Assembly: GCA_002633005.1 (NCBI GenBank)
Contig: NMRA01000069.1
Span: forward strand, 425,740 to 489,739
DNA length: 64,000 bases
From: Phoronis australis
Lineage: Eukaryota > Phoronida > Phoronidae
Direction of reading: 5' to 3'
Shown: piece after piece, positions 39,601-47,059 of the stretch
Layout: each line of letters begins with the position of its first letter
Position numbering within the stretch: the first letter of the stretch is position 1
The notes under the pieces: model-generated
Told to the model about the DNA's origin: nothing
Databases searched by the model: none
The model's input: only the letters and a program-made list of their open reading frames with translations
Program-made: the position numbers and the translations under genes

Positions 39601-42600
39601 TGGCAAATTAATAAAAATGGCGTTCGTTTATTGGCAAAAAGTTTCTTTTTCGGTATTTAATTTTTACTGAAACAGGACAAACTTCTCAAGATGAAGCATA
39701 TCATGAAGATTTCAACAATCACTGTTGGACACATGTTGACCAGTCTAAACATGAACATGTTGACCAGTCTAAACATCAACGGTCACAGACATAAAACAAC
39801 AGTAGCTTAGGGTTTTAGGGACAACATTTCTTTGTATAGAGTTTATTTTGTTTTTCTTAATTTTTGTATTATCATTATAGTCAGCTCTGGTGACAATATA
39901 TAGACATGTTTTATGTTTTTATACAAGTGCCAGTAATAGGGTTCCCGTAACGTTATCACAGATCACTGTACAGTATTAGTGTAGGTGCTGGAAATATGAG
40001 TTTGGGACTTCCACTTTAAATTATTACTTGGATGTGCTGGAAGTTTGAAAGTCATGTCATTTAGCATGTCTTGACCTTGGCATATCCTGAGGTTCAATTA
40101 TGAGTAAGTACAAAGAACTTCTTCCCGAAAAACCATTGTATTTATTGTGTTCTACCTGACCTTAACAACTTTTCATTGCTCAGTGGTATTTTACCATTGG
40201 TTATCTGTGAAATTAATTCATAAACTGTGTATGGAATAAATTTTTACACTATGAAGAAACAACCTTGTGTCTGTCTATTCTAATGGTTGGGTATTCCAGT
40301 ATTGTACATTGTCAAAAGCCTTATAGAAGTCTTATATTTATTTTTCTATTGGTAAACACCTTGAGAAAGTCTTTATTAAATCAAGAATGAAACATATTGT
40401 TTGAAATTTGTTGTTCGGGAGGGGAGTTTCCCAGGTGACCCTGTAAGGAGTAATTTTAGCAGGCAAAAGGTGGAAACTTAGTGTTCAAACGGTGTAACGG
40501 TTCTTTTTTGGTGGTTTATATGTAAAAATGAAACCTAGTAACTGAAGTGAAGTGGGTAGATGTTTTGAGAGTCACTGCTCTTGACTTGTGGGTAGTGCTT
40601 ACTTCCTGTTGCTGGCAGTTAGTGTGGAAGTTTCAACAAGACTGGCACGCAAGATGCTTCTTCGAGTTGCAAGTCCTGTTATGTTTTTTCGAGTTCTTGA
40701 AACAGAAACAAGACCATGTGATTGGTGAGTGGTTAAAATTTCAGTAGCATGCGATGTTATTGTTTAGTTTGATAGCTCCCAAGTTCTTGTTCCAGCAGTA
40801 GCACTTAACCTTTGTAATTCTTCACTTGATTTTGCACAAAAATTATAACCAAAATTGCCATTATAGTATTTCAAAGGTTGATTACTGTGTTCCAAATAAT
40901 GGAAACTTTTCCAATTGTTCTTCGACGACATGCACAACAGAATAAAGGTTTCTTAAGCGAAATTTTTCTTGTGAAACTTAAACATGGTTTTACTTGCCCA
41001 TTGTATTCTGTGCTAAGTTGGTGAAGAACTACGTTACCCACTGAATTTCATTTTTCCAGCTTTTAGGTTAATTTTGTTACAACTTCAGCTATAAGGAACT
41101 GACTGCATGAGGTTTTCATTGTTATTCTGTATTAATGTTCTAAAACTTAGATTCATCTTCCATGCACTGCACTTTAATATTTAGTTGATTTCACACATGC
41201 TTTTGACAAAATCAGTCACCCCATTACTAAACTGCAGGGACGTGGCAGACGTTTTTACAAGAAGTGTGATCTGGTATAGAAGACATCAACTGCTTGGCCT
41301 GATATACAAACTCCTGTGTTAATAGAAATCTATATACGTGTGCTTTAGGTCATTCGTGTTCATGCGCTCATTTTGCATCTTGTTCCTTATTGGTCATTTC
41401 GTTGCCATTTTGTAATCAGGACAATGAAATTAATGGTACGAAGACTTGGCCTTTGCAATTTGTTTTTACTGTTGCTTTCATTGTAACACCAATGTTAAGG
41501 CTGTGTCGTGGCTGCTAGATACGAAGCTGTCTTGGAATTGTCAATATATTAGTAGCCAGTGTGCATGCTCTTGTTTCTGTTATTTTTTGAGGTGATTGAT
41601 GTAAAGTTGTGTATTATGTTGCTCATAGGAATTTGTGTTTGCGTTTACTTTTGGACTAATGCGCTGTAATTCTAATGTATATTTTGGTAACTTTATAGTC
41701 GTATTGGATAATGTTGTGGTATGTCAACCTATGGTAAAAAATCTCCAGGTTGAGGTATTGAAACATTGTTTTGTTCAAGTTCATGGCTTGAACCAAACTT
41801 TAAAAATGGATGATATTGGCTGCCTCAAAACATCATTCACCCCAACGTTCCACAGTATGGGAATGCATGAAAATGTATTGGCGGTTATTATTGAAGAATT
41901 TATAAACTGCCAATTAAAATGCAGAGTTTGATTTATGATGAACGCCAAAGTCACCCATGTCCCAATCTTCAGAATATTATTCAGTTTCACCTTGGAATTT
42001 TGGTGTCTCAAGGTTTTGAATCTGTCGCCAAACTGGAGCATTTTTACGATATCTATTCATCAAGCAATAGGGAGCATTCAGAGAAACATGATTGTTGTTA
42101 CCATAATTTGCTCTTCAGTGTCTTACTGTACTCATGTTGGAGGGAGATCTGGTCTTGAGTCAACCTATAACTACTCAACTGGGCTCAAAGACTCCCGGGT
42201 GAGAATTTGACACGTTTGACACGCTCTAAAAACGTGGAGTATTGTAACACTCTAAAAACGTGTCGAACGTGTAAAACGTGGCGTGTCAAACGTGTAAAAT
42301 GTAGCGTGTCAAACGTGTCAAGAACGTGGAAAAAACGTGTAATTTTCGTTCCAATACTCCACGTTTGACACGCTAAGCGTGTCAAACGTGGCGATAAGCG
42401 TGTATAACGTGGCGATAGCGTGTCGAACGTGGCGTGCCAAAACGTGGCAAAAACGTGGCACTTTTGACACGCTAGCGTGTCAAACGTGGCGATAGCGTGT
42501 CGAATGTGGCTTGCCAAAACGTGGCAAAAACATGGCACTTTTGACACCCTAGCGTGTCAAACGTGGCGCTTTTGACACGCTAGCCTGTAATCTGTGTCAT

Positions 42601-45600
42601 TGCCATGGTAGCGACCCTACATTTAGCCTGAGGCCGTGTACAAGCCATAATGTTCTTGTTATAGCAGCTCACCATCCACCATGGGAATCCATACTGAAAA
42701 CAAATGTATAAAGGGATTTCTTTAGTCACAGTTTATAGTTACTGTTTATGTAAATAATCCAAAATGTGATAATGATATAGAATCATTAAAAGGATAATGT
42801 AACTATCCAACTCTTACCACATATTGTTGTCACTAAATTTCATTTCATCTAGAATAACATTAATACAGAAATAAGAAAATGGTTCAACATACAAATTTGA
42901 AGCGCTTAAGCTGCTATATATATGTGTGTAAGTCTAAGCTTTTGAGTCAGGAAAGTTGCTTCAGTTTATGAAGTAAAGAACAGACGCATTTTGTAACATC
43001 TTTGAATTACCAAGAGTGATTCAACATTTGTCATAACATTGAGTTCATGTTGATTTTGCAGCCCAAACCTCTACACACAATGTCTTATCCTCATTCAAGC
43101 TGACACAAAATGTGAGTTGATCTAATAACAACAATATTATGAATTGATATACTACTGAAGATGAGAGGCGTTCCAACTTCATATATTAACTGCATAGTCA
43201 ACAGTTTCTACTGACTCTTGTTTTCTGTTACAATCAAACTTACCTGTAAAAAGAAGGACCATTAGCAAGAAAAGTTTTTCAAGCCACTGTCATCCAGAGT
43301 ATATACATAGTTACTAAACTTCTGTTAGAGCTGCACCACACTCGAAAACCATACTTCATAAGTGCTCTCCTGACACGACTGCACTCTCTGACAGCTAAAC
43401 CAACTCTAACTCAGTATTTGGATATTTGAATAGGCAGTGAAAACTTTTGTTGCAAACTCTTTGATGTTATTAAGGGAACATGTTTAATCATTCAAATTGG
43501 GTGATTACCTCCCAGTGGCCTTTTCAGAACTGCCAAGCCTATTTAAATTGTATCTTTATTGAAGAGTTCTATCACGTTTGACACGCTAGCGTGTCAAAAT
43601 TTTACACGTTTGACACGCTAGCGTGTAAAATTTTACACGTTTGACACCGTAGCGTGTCACATTTTACACCTTTGATATGCTAGCGTGTCAAACTTTACAT
43701 GTTTGACACGTTAAAGTGGCAAATTTTACACGTTTGACACGCTAATGTGGCAAATTTTACACATTTGACACGCTAGCGTGTCATGTTTTTACACGTTTTA
43801 CACGTTAACGTGGCAATTTTGACACGTATTACACGTTTTTTTACACGTTTGACACGCTCAAAAGCGTGTCAAACGTGTAAAATTCTCACCCGGGAAGTTT
43901 GGAAAATGTTGGTTGATTCTATTCCCTGGTCATGTATCAGAGTGTAAGACACGAATACAATTGTTTCACCATATCGACCCAAGATTTTGCTGTGGTCATT
44001 TCCAAGTTGAAATGTGTTGGTAATGCCAGCATAGGTTATAGACTCAATTCAGTTGTGATTTGCATTTGGACGTTATCCGTGGCAAGAAAAGCAGTGACTT
44101 TGTTTAGCATGAAGCCTACAGTGAATTACTCCTTGGTTGGTGCTTCAGTCTACACGTTTGTACGTATTGTATGCCTGATGTTGTTTCGGTTTATTTGCAT
44201 TTCTACTGTGGATGGTTCATGAGTATCGGCATAAGCAAAATCATGCAAGACATATTCCACCCCGTGCTTTCAATGTTCATTTTCTGTGAAAATCTTAATT
44301 TGACAGAAAAAGAATAGCTCAAGTTGCCGATTTTCTATTTTTATTGGCTCGCTACATGGGTACATACATGCTAAAAATTTTACCAAATATTGTTTGGTGA
44401 TGGGTGTACCGTACGGTCAAGGCTTAAAGCAAAGTATAATTTCTGGAAAAGATAGTTTTATTGTGAAATTCAACCAAATGAAATTTCATTCCTCTATGTT
44501 ATTGTGTTCCAAACTGAAGAAATTTGCTGTAGTTTTCTCCTCTGTGAGACAGTTTCCACTTAGATTTTGAAACTTAAAACATATCCCAGCCATTGCTCTG
44601 TTCTGCGAGGGTGTATGGTTTGTTCGCTTGTGAAAATTCTGATAAGTATAGAGGATTTCTGCGATACACAAGTTGTCCTCTGACGATTTATTTTTTGCAA
44701 AACTATAGTGAGCTGGGTTTGTTTTGATTAAGATAATTTACACTGTTTGAACCAAATACTAGTAAGTCTGATTTTTCTGTCAAATTATTTTCATCCCTTA
44801 TTGGGAAGAGCATGCCAGCAAATGAAACTCCTTGTAACACGAGATGGGAATGATTTAATGGCAAGTAAGACACGGAAAAACAAATCCTCCATAATTCTCC
44901 TGATGTTTCGGAGCACATGTCACATTTTTAGAGCACATGCGGTATGCTAAGCTCTTTACACCAAATGACCTTCTCGTGTTGCGTATTTGGAGTATAAACT
45001 TCATGTAATTTTGTCATAATTTTTGATTAAATGATTTTCCCAAAACTTCTTTATAGGTTATATTAGTTGTTGTAACCACTAATTAACTAACCCCTGCAGT
45101 AGTCACATTTTGAGAACCAGTTTTCTCCACTGAATATTAGGAATCAACCTGGTTCTCAAAATGCAGGGATTCCTGCAGCTGACTATTGTCCCTCAGTCCA
45201 TGGTACAGAATACTTCACATTTGCACTGCTTGCTTCGTAGTCCGTAGTGTGTTGCTTACTCACTAATGTTTTGCGGATGGGTATAGATGTGTTTTGATTC
45301 AATTGCTCACACGGTTAAACTCATCTCATATGCAACCATTGTGAGATCCAGTTAACATCAGACCTGATTTGCTATAAAAAATCTTGCATTTAAGTATATC
45401 ACCTGACCTAAAAGTGAATTTCTCGGCAAAAATATTAGAAAAGATTTGGTTTGTTATTACCATAGTTTGCATTATGCAATTATCTCTGTGGTCAAAATTT
45501 GAACATATTTTTTCCCAAATTGAAAACTTTGTTTATTGTTTTGCCATGTAAAATTAGTATTGCGTATTGGCTGTTTTAAAACACTCAAAATGGTTTGATG

Positions 45601-46583
45601 AGAATAGTTTGATGAGAATGGTTTGATGAGAGCTGAGGTATTGCAGATTGCGTTGTATATGGCTTCAATGGAACCTTGGCATTAATTCTGACAGCACTAA
45701 TTTGGTGATGGCAGGTATATTATCAGGATGTCACTATCCAGGAAAAGCTGCAAGATGTCAATGTTTTGATTCTAGTTATGAGTAAAACGATGAAAAAGTC
45801 AAAAGCTGTTTTTGCAAAATATGACTGAAATGGGCCAATATTAGGGTTTAGGTATTGTTCATATCTCCTGCTTTCATAAGTATTTTGCATGTTTGGCGAG
45901 TATGTTGTGTGAAAGCTAGTTCTGTGATACTAGCTGAATTGACGTTGTTCTAGCTATCACTCGCGAGCTACTCTCTTTTTTGAGGGCACCTCAGTTTAGA
46001 CGAAAGCAATTAAAGTCGAGTAAACAAGGCCAAATTATAATTGATTAATTTTCTCTCTTTTTCAATTCTGTGCATATTTTTTTCAGTTTGCCCAGCTGGC
46101 TCCTTTATGGTCGACGGGTCGTGCGTACGTAAGTGTCCGGCTGGTTTCTATGGTAGCGTATCTAGGGATGGTGACAAGTCTAACGCCGTCTGCTACCAAT
46201 GTGATCGAGCGTGCCTCACATGCCATGGTCCCACAATTCACGAGTGTTTCTCGTGCGCCAGCAACTGGGTGCGCAATGGAACCACGTGCATGTCAACATT
46301 CTCCATCAGGCCCAGTGACATCAAATACCTCATCCTCGGTGTGTTAGCGTTCTTTGCCGTCGTCATTTTACTCGTAGCTACATTCATTATCACAAGGACT
46401 TGCAGTAAAAATAAAAAGCGTGAAGCTGAGCCAACAGGGCCAAAGAGTGGTAAGGTAGAATATCACAAAATTGCCGCCAATGGATCTGATGTTAATCTTC
46501 TCGACTATCTCACAGACAGCGAGGATGAATCGGTGGAAGTTGGTGCGCAGATAAAGGCTAATGTTGCCTCATCTTATATATGA
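9568..46583 (+). CDS. FURIN: Furin-type proprotein convertase gene (5' exons outside window)
   Basis: Calcium-dependent subtilisin-like serine protease of the secretory pathway that cleaves precursors after paired basic residues (R-x-K/R-R) in the trans-Golgi and endosomes. Exons: 9568-9663, 19676-19804, 20974-21050, 23692-23780, 24286-24458, 24894-25106, 25610-25710, 26621-26724 (repeated at 28103-28206), 30490-30607, 31644-31948, then alternative 34801-35214 or 36898-36978, then 46087-46583. All borders are GT-AG except a possible GC donor after 35214, and the reading frame is kept across every junction. Counting from the first codon seen, the catalytic residues are D61, H102, N203 and S276. 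The membrane-spanning C-terminus with an acidic sorting tail and only one short Cys-rich block points to furin rather than PC5/PACE4. Signal peptide and most of the prodomain are not in view. Residue numbers below use this same count. Confidence 0.95.
13404..13727. mobile_element. MITE-like inverted-repeat element
   Basis: The first roughly 75 bases (from CATAGATTAATTCTTATTG) and the last roughly 75 bases are inverted copies of each other at about 90% identity, sharing the blocks GACAGTTTCGGCTACTC and its complement GAGTAGCCGAAACTGTC. The middle (about 13480-13650) is unrelated and T-rich. No coding capacity, so it is non-autonomous. I could not settle the target-site duplication. Confidence 0.8.
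14060..14150. repeat. Imperfect two-copy tandem repeat
   Basis: Two diverged copies of a block containing GGCACACAC, CATG and TGCACACTTC lie side by side. The frames open on both strands here are by-products of this simple sequence. Confidence 0.5.
14509..14650. repeat. Degenerate minisatellite
   Basis: Around five imperfect units of 25-32 bases built on GGTGCTGTGCTTGTACACAC. Unit length varies, so it is old or slippage-prone. Confidence 0.6.
15309..15565. mobile_element. TTTCATGAAA-family MITE, copy 1
   Basis: Left end CAGGGATCTGTTTCATGAAA and right end (complement) CTGGGATCTTTTCAAGAAA are inverted repeats, both followed inward by AGTGACTTA and an AGACAGAAA-like block. The same ends and the internal AAAAATAATTTAA occur at 18911-19168, and the ends recur at 35721-36016. 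No coding capacity. Confidence 0.75.
18911..19168. mobile_element. TTTCATGAAA-family MITE, copy 2
   Basis: Degraded relative of copy 1. The left end has GTCTGTTTCATAAAA, the right end TTTTTCATGAAACAAATCTC, and GAAAAATAATTTAACTTCAC is shared internally. Terminal inverted repeats are imperfect. Confidence 0.65.
19676..19804 (+). CDS. FURIN: Furin exon: start of catalytic domain, catalytic Asp
   Basis: 43 codons from [14 protein letters not shown] to HPDLAKNY, residues 33-75. Contains [15 protein letters not shown], the subtilase Asp block. Catalytic D61 is the GAT at 19760-19762. Acceptor TTTTCAG ends at 19675 and the donor GTGAGT starts at 19805; phase 0 at both ends. Confidence 0.97.
19805..20973 (+). 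other. FURIN: Furin intron with a SINE
   Basis: No exon. Carries a tRNA-derived SINE near 20.63-20.80 kb; the remainder is unremarkable A/T-rich sequence. Confidence 0.7.
20625..20800 (+). mobile_element. tRNA-derived SINE
   Basis: TGTCCTAGCAGGTTGAGTG resembles an RNA polymerase III box A, and GTAGGTTCAAATCCC about 35 bases later is a near-consensus box B (GGTTCRANTCC). A non-tRNA body follows, ending in A-rich AATAAATGAAAAATGG. Spacing fits a tRNA-derived SINE rather than a functional tRNA, since I see no matching acceptor stem. Confidence 0.7.
20974..21050 (+). CDS. FURIN: Furin exon: calcium-binding loop region
   Basis: Encodes residues 76-100 plus two bases of R101, from [17 protein letters not shown] to YSNEN. 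The Asp-rich segment aligns with the loop between the catalytic Asp and His blocks in convertases, which helps bind calcium. Acceptor TTTGCAG at 20967-20973; donor GTGGGT at 21051. It leaves two bases to be completed by the next exon (AG + G). Confidence 0.93.
21051..23691 (+). other. FURIN: Furin intron
   Basis: About 2.6 kb without recognised exons or clear mobile elements. A short TG-rich run lies at about 21117-21130. Confidence 0.7.
23692..23780 (+). CDS. FURIN: Furin exon: catalytic His block
   Basis: First base completes R101, then [20 protein letters not shown], to residue G131 (split). H102 (CAT, 23693-23695) is the catalytic His in the H-G-T-R-C-A-G-E motif. Acceptor TTTCAG, donor GTATGT at 23781. 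The following intron (23781-24285) has no feature of note. Confidence 0.97.
24286..24458 (+). CDS. FURIN: Furin exon: substrate-pocket region
   Basis: Residues 132-188, from [10 protein letters not shown] through [18 protein letters not shown] to FRDGVSK. The S-A-S-W-G-P-x-D-D-G-x-T-V-D-G-P block is a hallmark of convertases and lines the acidic substrate pocket. Ends in phase 0. The donor lies inside a GT run (GTGTGTGTGTGTGTTGG from 24459). The intron 24459-24893 is otherwise plain. Confidence 0.97.
24894..25106 (+). CDS. FURIN: Furin exon: oxyanion Asn block
   Basis: 71 codons, residues 189-259, [17 protein letters not shown] onward to GEKQI. N203 (AAC, 24936-24938) in W-A-S-G-N-G-G is the oxyanion-hole Asn. 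[20 protein letters not shown] and [17 protein letters not shown] are near-universal in the family. Phase 0 at both ends, donor GTGAGT. The intron 25107-25609 shows nothing further. Confidence 0.98.
25610..25710 (+). CDS. FURIN: Furin exon: catalytic Ser block
   Basis: Residues 260-292 plus two bases of N293: [20 protein letters not shown], then [14 protein letters not shown]276 (TCC, 25658-25660) in H-T-G-T-S-A-S-A-P is the catalytic Ser. Acceptor CACCAG, donor GTGAGT at 25711. The intron that follows ends at the exon copy at 26621. Confidence 0.98.
26446..27619. repeat. Left copy of near-identical duplication, ends at N
   Basis: This block, including a furin exon, recurs at 27931-29107 with scattered substitutions and small indels. 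It stops exactly at the single N at 27620: the last bases before the N (AACGGAATTTGC) are found inside the right copy, where sequence continues as AGTATG. Best read as the end of one contig that overlaps the next but was not merged, each carrying a different haplotype. Confidence 0.85.
26621..26724 (+). CDS. FURIN: Furin exon: end of catalytic domain (first copy)
   Basis: First base completes N293 (AA + T). Then [20 protein letters not shown] to NAVGRW, with a leftover T that makes F328 with the next exon. N-L-T-W-R-D-M-Q-H is the conserved block after the Ser motif, and N-L-T is a potential N-glycosylation site. Acceptor TGTTACAG, donor GTAAGT. The copy at 28103 encodes the same protein; as 104 bases is not a multiple of three, a transcript with both would be frameshifted. 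Confidence 0.95.
27620..27620. other. Single-N assembly join 1
   Basis: One N between the two copies of a duplicated block. See the duplication entries on either side. Confidence 0.95.
27621..27930. other. Sequence unique to the right-hand contig at join 1
   Basis: About 310 bases between the N and the start of homology with the left copy. They do not resemble the sequence that precedes the left copy (about 26135-26445), so they are either a haplotype-specific insertion or misjoined sequence. No coding signal. Confidence 0.6.
27931..29107. repeat. Right copy of near-identical duplication
   Basis: Counterpart of 26446-27619, starting TTAATCATTGGTGGGCAATT. Differences are single substitutions and short indels spread over intron and exon alike (for example AAATTAATGACTCC versus AAATCAATGTAATGACTCC), as expected for two alleles. 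Confidence 0.85.
28103..28206 (+). CDS. FURIN: Furin exon: end of catalytic domain (second copy)
   Basis: Same 104 bases as 26621-26724 except for GAC to GAT in the Asp codon of W-R-D-M, which is silent. The acceptor reads TGTTATAG instead of TGTTACAG; the donor GTAAGT is the same. Probably the other allele of one exon. A mutually exclusive duplicated exon is the alternative, but identical protein from both makes that unlikely. Confidence 0.85.
29270..29616. repeat. Left copy of duplication ending at N (join 2)
   Basis: Starts AACAGAATTCAAG and recurs at 30064-30401 with a few differences. It stops at the single N at 29617, where the right copy continues from GCATAAAGA into GCTATC. Same pattern as join 1. 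Confidence 0.85.
29617..29617. other. Single-N assembly join 2
   Basis: One N; left contig homology ends exactly here. Confidence 0.95.
29618..30063. other. Sequence unique to the right-hand contig at join 2
   Basis: About 446 bases with no counterpart before the left copy. Contains a pyrimidine-rich stretch (30020-30045) and ends ACTGGAACAGCCCT. It may be a haplotype-specific insertion. No exon seen. Confidence 0.55.
30064..30401. repeat. Right copy of duplication (join 2)
   Basis: Counterpart of 29270-29616. It continues without break into the intron leading to the exon at 30490. Confidence 0.85.
30490..30607 (+). CDS. FURIN: Furin exon: catalytic-to-P domain transition
   Basis: First two bases complete F328. 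Then [26 protein letters not shown] and on to ETN, residues 329-366, leaving AG for R367. [11 protein letters not shown] is the last conserved block of the catalytic domain, and N-W-T is a potential glycosylation site. Acceptor TTTTCAG, donor GTAACG. Confidence 0.96.
30608..31643 (+). other. FURIN: Furin intron with coding-like minisatellite
   Basis: No exon. Contains the 36-bp tandem repeat at 31085-31228 and a C-rich tract near 31485-31495. Confidence 0.7.
31085..31228. repeat. 36-bp minisatellite, four copies
   Basis: Four units of 36 bases (31085, 31121, 31157, 31193). Since 36 is divisible by three, one frame reads as a repeated dodecapeptide of the type [12 protein letters not shown]. 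It sits inside a furin intron with no convincing splice sites in frame, so I treat it as non-coding. Confidence 0.9.
31644..31948 (+). CDS. FURIN: Furin exon: most of the P domain
   Basis: 101 codons after completing R367, residues 368-468, plus one leftover T. Contains [52 protein letters not shown] and [13 protein letters not shown], the jelly-roll strands of the P domain that stabilises the protease. Where mammalian furin has R-G-D this protein has R-G-E. N-S-T is a potential glycosylation site. The final strand of the domain is not here; it is supplied by one of two alternative exons downstream. Confidence 0.96.
32758..32810. repeat. Small hairpin, AGAACCAGTTT arms
   Basis: Left arm TTTTGAGAACCAGTTT and right arm AAACTGGTTCTGGAA form an imperfect stem around a 22-base loop. 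The arm sequence matches the hairpin at 45106-45163. Confidence 0.6.
34483..34551. repeat. 15-bp tandem repeat, about 4.5 copies
   Basis: Unit ATATGGTCACCCAGT, repeated head to tail. It lies 250 bases before the 34801 exon. Confidence 0.9.
34801..35214 (+). CDS. FURIN: Furin alternative exon A: last P-domain strand plus basic Thr-rich linker
   Basis: The leftover T joins CA to give S469, then [19 protein letters not shown], which fits the last P-domain strand (family pattern x-T-L-x-L-Y-G-T). The rest is a Thr/Pro-rich, strongly basic linker ([24 protein letters not shown], later R/K-rich) up to DSKS. Two donors keep the same phase: GT after 35139 (113 codons) and a GC donor after 35214 (CAG then GCAAGG; 138 codons). 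Either joins G to TT of the exon at 46087. The linker is not like vertebrate furin; it may be O-glycosylated and may bind polyanions (inference). Without splicing the frame runs to a stop at 35358-35360 through a hydrophobic segment. Confidence 0.8.
35215..36897 (+). other. FURIN: Furin intron with MITE copy 3
   Basis: Between alternative exons A and B. Holds the third TTTCATGAAA-family MITE; no exon seen. Confidence 0.7.
35721..36016. mobile_element. TTTCATGAAA-family MITE, copy 3
   Basis: Left end TCTGGGCCCTATTTCATGAA, right end (complement) CCAGGGGCCTTTTTCATGAA. A long imperfect palindrome; the centre carries AAATAATTTCTA repeats. Related to the copies at 15309 and 18911. Confidence 0.75.
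36898..37151 (+). CDS. FURIN: Furin alternative exon B: last P-domain strand, then GPI-signal-like end
   Basis: With the T left from 31948 it reads [18 protein letters not shown], a better match to the canonical last P-domain strand (W-T-L-V-L-x-G-T) than exon A. Two outcomes are possible. A donor GTAAGG after 36978 (81 bases, phase kept) can join to the tail exon at 46087. Alternatively the frame stays open to TAA at 37149-37151, adding about 57 residues of Gly/Ala/Ser-rich spacer, small residues SGCANG, and a hydrophobic end [17 protein letters not shown]. The extension stays GC-rich and stop-free to its end, unlike flanking intron. Such an end looks like a GPI-attachment signal. AATAAA at 38067 is the nearest polyadenylation signal I noticed. 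Confidence 0.75.
38405..38600 (+). mobile_element. Degenerate tRNA-like SINE
   Basis: GAGTGGCCTACGGGTAGCA resembles a box A, and AAGGTCAGGTTTTGTC about 35 bases on a decayed box B. A non-tRNA tail follows (CTGCCTATGAGGAGCAC). Weaker than the copy at 20.6 kb. Confidence 0.4.
42194..43894. mobile_element. Foldback-type DNA element with repetitive inverted arms
   Basis: Begins CCCGGGTGAGAATTT followed by GACACGTTTGACACGC and ends with the inverted version. Left arm (42194-42590) and right arm (43573-43894) are arrays of short units built on ACACGTTTGACACGC and its complement. Many units are themselves palindromes with core GACACGCTAGCGTGTC. The central roughly 980 bases (42591-43572) are ordinary AT-rich sequence without coding capacity. 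The organisation resembles Foldback elements, whose long terminal inverted repeats are made of subrepeats. I could not define a clean target-site duplication. Confidence 0.8.
45106..45163. repeat. Perfect 15-bp hairpin
   Basis: Arms CATTTTGAGAACCAG (45106-45120) and CTGGTTCTCAAAATG (45149-45163) around a 28-base loop, flanked outward by CCCTGCA and TGCAGGG-like bases. Shares its arm with 32758-32810. Confidence 0.75.
45591..45633. repeat. Short tandem repeat TGGTTTGATGAGAA
   Basis: Three near-identical copies of a 14-15 base unit. Confidence 0.75.
46087..46583 (+). CDS. FURIN: Furin last exon: Cys-rich region, transmembrane helix, sorting tail
   Basis: The first TT completes a Val codon with the G from either upstream exon. 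Then [19 protein letters not shown] and a second Cys cluster ([21 protein letters not shown]), one short furin-like repeat. The hydrophobic [20 protein letters not shown] is the membrane helix. The cytosolic tail has YHKI (Y-x-x-hydrophobic endocytic signal), DVNLL (D-x-x-L-L GGA-type signal) and TDSEDESVE, an acidic cluster with casein-kinase-2-type serines like that which retains furin in the trans-Golgi network. The stop TGA is at 46581-46583. Acceptor: long T tract ending CAG. Confidence 0.96.
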
Positions 46584-47059
46584 AGGTCACGTGCTGTAGA
46601 ACTTCTTATTATTTCCACAGAGTGCGACTTGTAAAGAGGTTTTGTTTTCGTTTGTGAGCGCGCGCGTGTGTGTCAGGGGTAGTTTTCACATACAGTGTAC
46701 ACTCAACACAGTATACACTATGTGATGAAATTTTCCGCAAACATTTGCCATGGGTCTTGCAACAATTGATTACGGTTTATGGGTCTCAGTTCCCATGGAC
46801 AGAAATAGTTTCTGTCCAAGGGTAAAAACTCACGGAATGTTTACAAGGTATTTAACGAAATCATTTTGCGAGTCGTATCGCAAACTAATTCACTCTGATG
46901 CAAAATATTCGGGCATAGGATACAAGTATGGTCACGTAATGTGGCCTACAGATGGCGTGCAGACCAGACTTGTTAGTGTGGAAGCTAATTATATTCTAGA
47001 GTACTCTAGGTAAATATGAGAACTACGCTAGGTCCTGAGGATAGTTTAACGTGTTGGAG

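Larger units (their letters stand above)
37152..46086 (+). other. FURIN: Large furin intron with foldback element
   Basis: About 9 kb. Contains a degenerate tRNA-like SINE at 38.4 kb, a 24-bp direct repeat at 39733-39780, the foldback element at 42194-43894, a hairpin at 45106 and a short tandem repeat at 45591. The 98-codon open frame at 41635-41931 matches nothing I recognise and lacks convincing splice sites. Confidence 0.7.

Noticed and set aside
41635-41931. 98-codon open frame in a furin intron
   Set aside because: No domain, no splice context, and neighbouring frames are equally open in AT-rich DNA.
42185-42547. 120-codon minus-strand frame with repeated Cys/His/Arg words
   Set aside because: Generated by the repeat array of the foldback element's left arm.
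43573-43894. Regular palindromic repeats as a CRISPR-like array
   Set aside because: Eukaryotic intron, no unique equal-length spacers, and the array is mirrored by an inverted arm 1 kb away.
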